Source of the DNA: Clostridiales bacterium | Lineage (GTDB): Bacteria > Bacillota > Clostridia > Peptostreptococcales > Anaerovoracaceae | NCBI GenBank assembly: GCA_015258265.1 | Contig: JABZIP010000007.1 | Location: forward strand, 3,401-67,400 | Direction: 5' to 3' | Length of the DNA stretch: 64,000 nt | Part shown: positions 62,269 through 64,000 of the stretch, piece after piece | Layout: each line of letters opens with the position of its first letter | How positions within the stretch are numbered: position 1 is the first letter of the stretch | Made by a program: the position numbers and the translations under genes | The notes under the pieces: generated by a model | Seen by the model: the letters and a program-made list of their open reading frames with translations, nothing else | Told to the model about the DNA's origin: nothing | Database searches by the model: none

Positions 62269-64000
62269 ATGGAAAATAGAATTATTATAATTGACGGAAA
62301 CAGTCTTATGAACAGGGCTTTCTTTGCTATACAAACTCCGATGATAACCAAAGACGGTATCACAACGCACGGAATATATGGATTTTTAAATATGCTTTCA
62401 AAAATTGAAAAAGACTATCCATACACGCATATCGTTGTTACATTCGATAAAAAAGCTCCGACATTCAGGCATGAGCAATATGACAAGTACAAAGCCAATC
62501 GAAAATCCATGCCTAATGAGCTTGCTACACAATTTCCGATTTTAAAGGATATTTTGTCTGCCATGAATATTAAAATGCTCGAAATGGAAGGTTTTGAGGC
62601 AGACGATTTAATCGGCACCGTCGCCAGAATTTCAGAAGAAGAAGGACTTTATCCTCTAATTATTACGGGGGACAAGGATGCACTTCAGCTTGCAAGCGAT
62701 AAGACAAAAATATTGATTACGAAAACGGGAATTTCCAAGTTTGAAATTTACGATAAAGACGAAATGCTCAAAAAATATGGTCTTACACCAACTCAATTTA
62801 TAGATTTAAAGGCTTTAATGGGCGATAAATCGGATAATATACCGGGCGTTGCCGGCATAGGTGAAAAAACGGGAATCAAGTTGCTGCAAGAATATGGCAG
62901 CCTTGAGAATTTGCTAAATTCACTAGATGAGCTGAAAGGAAAAACGAAAGAGCGTTTGGAAGAAGATAAAATGGTCGCGCTTATGAGCCAAAAACTGGCA
63001 ACTATTCATAGGTTTGTCCCGCTTGATATAGATGTTAACGATTTTGCAGCTAAAAAAATAGACTATGAAAAGCTCAAGGAAATTTATACGAAGCTCGAAT
63101 TTAAGGCGTTTTTAAAGAAATTTCCTAAAGAGTATTTGGCAGACGGAAAAGAAGAAAAAGCAGCTGTAACTCTTGTGAGAAAGCAAAGAAAATATGTAAC
63201 TTTGGATACGGCAGCAGAAATTCGTTCATTTTTAACGAAGAGCAGCGAGATTTACATTTATCCGTTTGCAGATATTGTTAGGAAATCCGCACCGATAGTT
63301 TACGGTATAGGGGTTATGTCGCAAAACGAGGTAGCCTATATGGATTTGATGTTAAAGCCAGAGCTTTTAGATGCGGTTATCGAGATTTTAATTAACGAAA
63401 ATGTAGCTGTCAAGGGACATTTCCTAACTGATTGCTATTATATCTTCTTATATCGAATTTACAATTCGCATGAACTTAAAAAACGTTTAAATATCAAGGA
63501 CGGATATTATTTTAATTCAGCTTCGGACAGTGCCATATCTGCATATGTTTTAAATCCAAGCCAAAGCAAATACGATTTGGAAAGTGTATATTTTGAGTGC
63601 TTCGGTGCAAAACTTGATATGAATATACTCGATGTTTCTGATCAGATCAGTCTTCTTGAGGACAACTTGAAATATTTTGACGCATGTTCTTATGTTGCGG
63701 ATGTTCTTGATATGATTTTTGAAAATCATAAGCTGCGAATTGAAGAAAACACACTCGAAAATATATATAGGAATATTGAATTGCCGCTTATTGAAGTTAT
63801 GGCGTCCATGAGTGCCTACGGCTTTACGCTGCGACCTGAAATACTCGATGAAATTGGAGGATTGTTAAACAAAGAGATTGCAGAGCTTACGAGAAAAATA
63901 TACGAACTTGCCGGGGAAGAATTTAATATAAATTCAACTCAGCAGCTTGGAATAGTGCTTTTTGAAAAACTGCGTTTGAAGGCTTCCAAAAAGACAAAGA
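62269..64000 (+). CDS. polA: DNA polymerase I (5' part; runs off the window)
   Basis: The frame from ATG 62269 (AGGTGA upstream) is open for 577 codons to the window edge. The N-terminal 5' nuclease domain is clear: DGNSLMNRAFFAI, THGIYGFLNM, VTFDKKAPTFRHEQYDKYKANR, EADDLIGT, TGDKDALQLAS, and LMGDKSDNIPGVAGIGEKT with the helix-hairpin-helix. The middle region (about residues 300-480) has the 3'-5' exonuclease fold, but the Asp-x-Glu pair expected at the first motif is absent, so proofreading is probably lost, as in Bacillus. The polymerase domain starts near 505 and is cut off. Confidence 0.96.
   Translation, partial: MENRIIIIDGNSLMNRAFFAIQTPMITKDGITTHGIYGFLNMLSKIEKDYPYTHIVVTFDKKAPTFRHEQYDKYKANRKSMPNELATQFPILKDILSAMNIKMLEMEGFEADDLIGTVARISEEEGLYPLIITGDKDALQLASDKTKILITKTGISKFEIYDKDEMLKKYGLTPTQFIDLKALMGDKSDNIPGVAGIGEKTGIKLLQEYGSLENLLNSLDELKGKTKERLEEDKMVALMSQKLATIHRFVPLDIDVNDFAAKKIDYEKLKEIYTKLEFKAFLKKFPKEYLADGKEEKAAVTLVRKQRKYVTLDTAAEIRSFLTKSSEIYIYPFADIVRKSAPIVYGIGVMSQNEVAYMDLMLKPELLDAVIEILINENVAVKGHFLTDCYYIFLYRIYNSHELKKRLNIKDGYYFNSASDSAISAYVLNPSQSKYDLESVYFECFGAKLDMNILDVSDQISLLEDNLKYFDACSYVADVLDMIFENHKLRIEENTLENIYRNIELPLIEVMASMSAYGFTLRPEILDEIGGLLNKEIAELTRKIYELAGEEFNINSTQQLGIVLFEKLRLKASKKTK

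Noticed and set aside
1..64000. tRNA genes, rRNA, CRISPR arrays, insertion sequences, prophage genes
   Set aside because: I looked for tRNA-like TTCGA arms with CCA ends, transposase motifs and integrases in the gaps and saw none.

Overview
The window reads as chromosome of a low-GC, Gram-positive anaerobe of the class Clostridia. The evidence is the gene order dnaG-rpoD-trmK-nif3-rnpB, the order ftsK-rimO-pgsA-cinA-recA, a GAAC-N4-GTTC LexA box at recA, GGAGG-type ribosome sites, S-layer-homology domains, an anaerobic (cbi) cobalamin pathway, hybrid cluster protein and a 2-hydroxyacyl-CoA dehydratase-type activase. A family such as Anaerovoracaceae is a guess only. All genes but two (an AEC transporter and a glycosyltransferase relic) lie on the + strand.

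Region by region. 1-2.4 kb: 3' end of an ABC exporter, a DUF695/RraB-type protein and a small membrane protein. 2.4-6.9 kb: a decaying NAD-salvage locus. An intact nicotinamidase-like hydrolase and nadE flank or adjoin relics of a nicotinamide/nicotinate phosphoribosyltransferase, a Nudix hydrolase, a glycosyltransferase and a second nadE tail. Between them sit a DUF421 membrane protein and a DUF4143 AAA ATPase, the latter preceded by two near-identical hairpins. 6.9-9.4 kb: AEC transporter (- strand), DUF2974 hydrolase and a tiny acidic EF-hand-like protein. 9.4-13.6 kb: an acyl-amino-acid use cluster (YfcC-type transporter with one in-frame stop, M20 amidohydrolase, D-aminoacylase-like enzyme). 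13.7-25.1 kb: asd, uppP, ftsK, rimO, pgsA, cinA domain, SOS-controlled recA, phosphoesterase, pyrimidine phosphorylase and an MBL hydrolase. 25.3-31.7 kb: M18 aminopeptidase, then a surface cassette of an MBOAT acyltransferase, a DHHW protein and an SLH-anchored phosphodiester glycosidase.

31.7-51.3 kb is one dense co-directional run: M16 protease, dut, ten cobalamin genes (cbiG, cbiET, cbiA, cbiD, cbiF, cbiH, cbiB, cobD, cbiP, cbiC), DUF47-Pit phosphate uptake, dGTPase-like, dnaG, rpoD, trmK and nif3. RNase P RNA follows. 51.7-64 kb: MATE transporter, a 1405-residue activase, hcp, PAS-GGDEF protein, yebC, a probable 6S RNA, a P1-family peptidase and the 5' part of polA, which runs off the window.

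Most of the window is ordinary core genome. The parts most worth a second look are the NAD-salvage graveyard with its twin hairpins, the interrupted transporter with a palindrome inside its promoter, the likely 6S RNA, and a Nif3 gene whose ribosome site points at an ATC codon. I found no clear new defence or mobile system.
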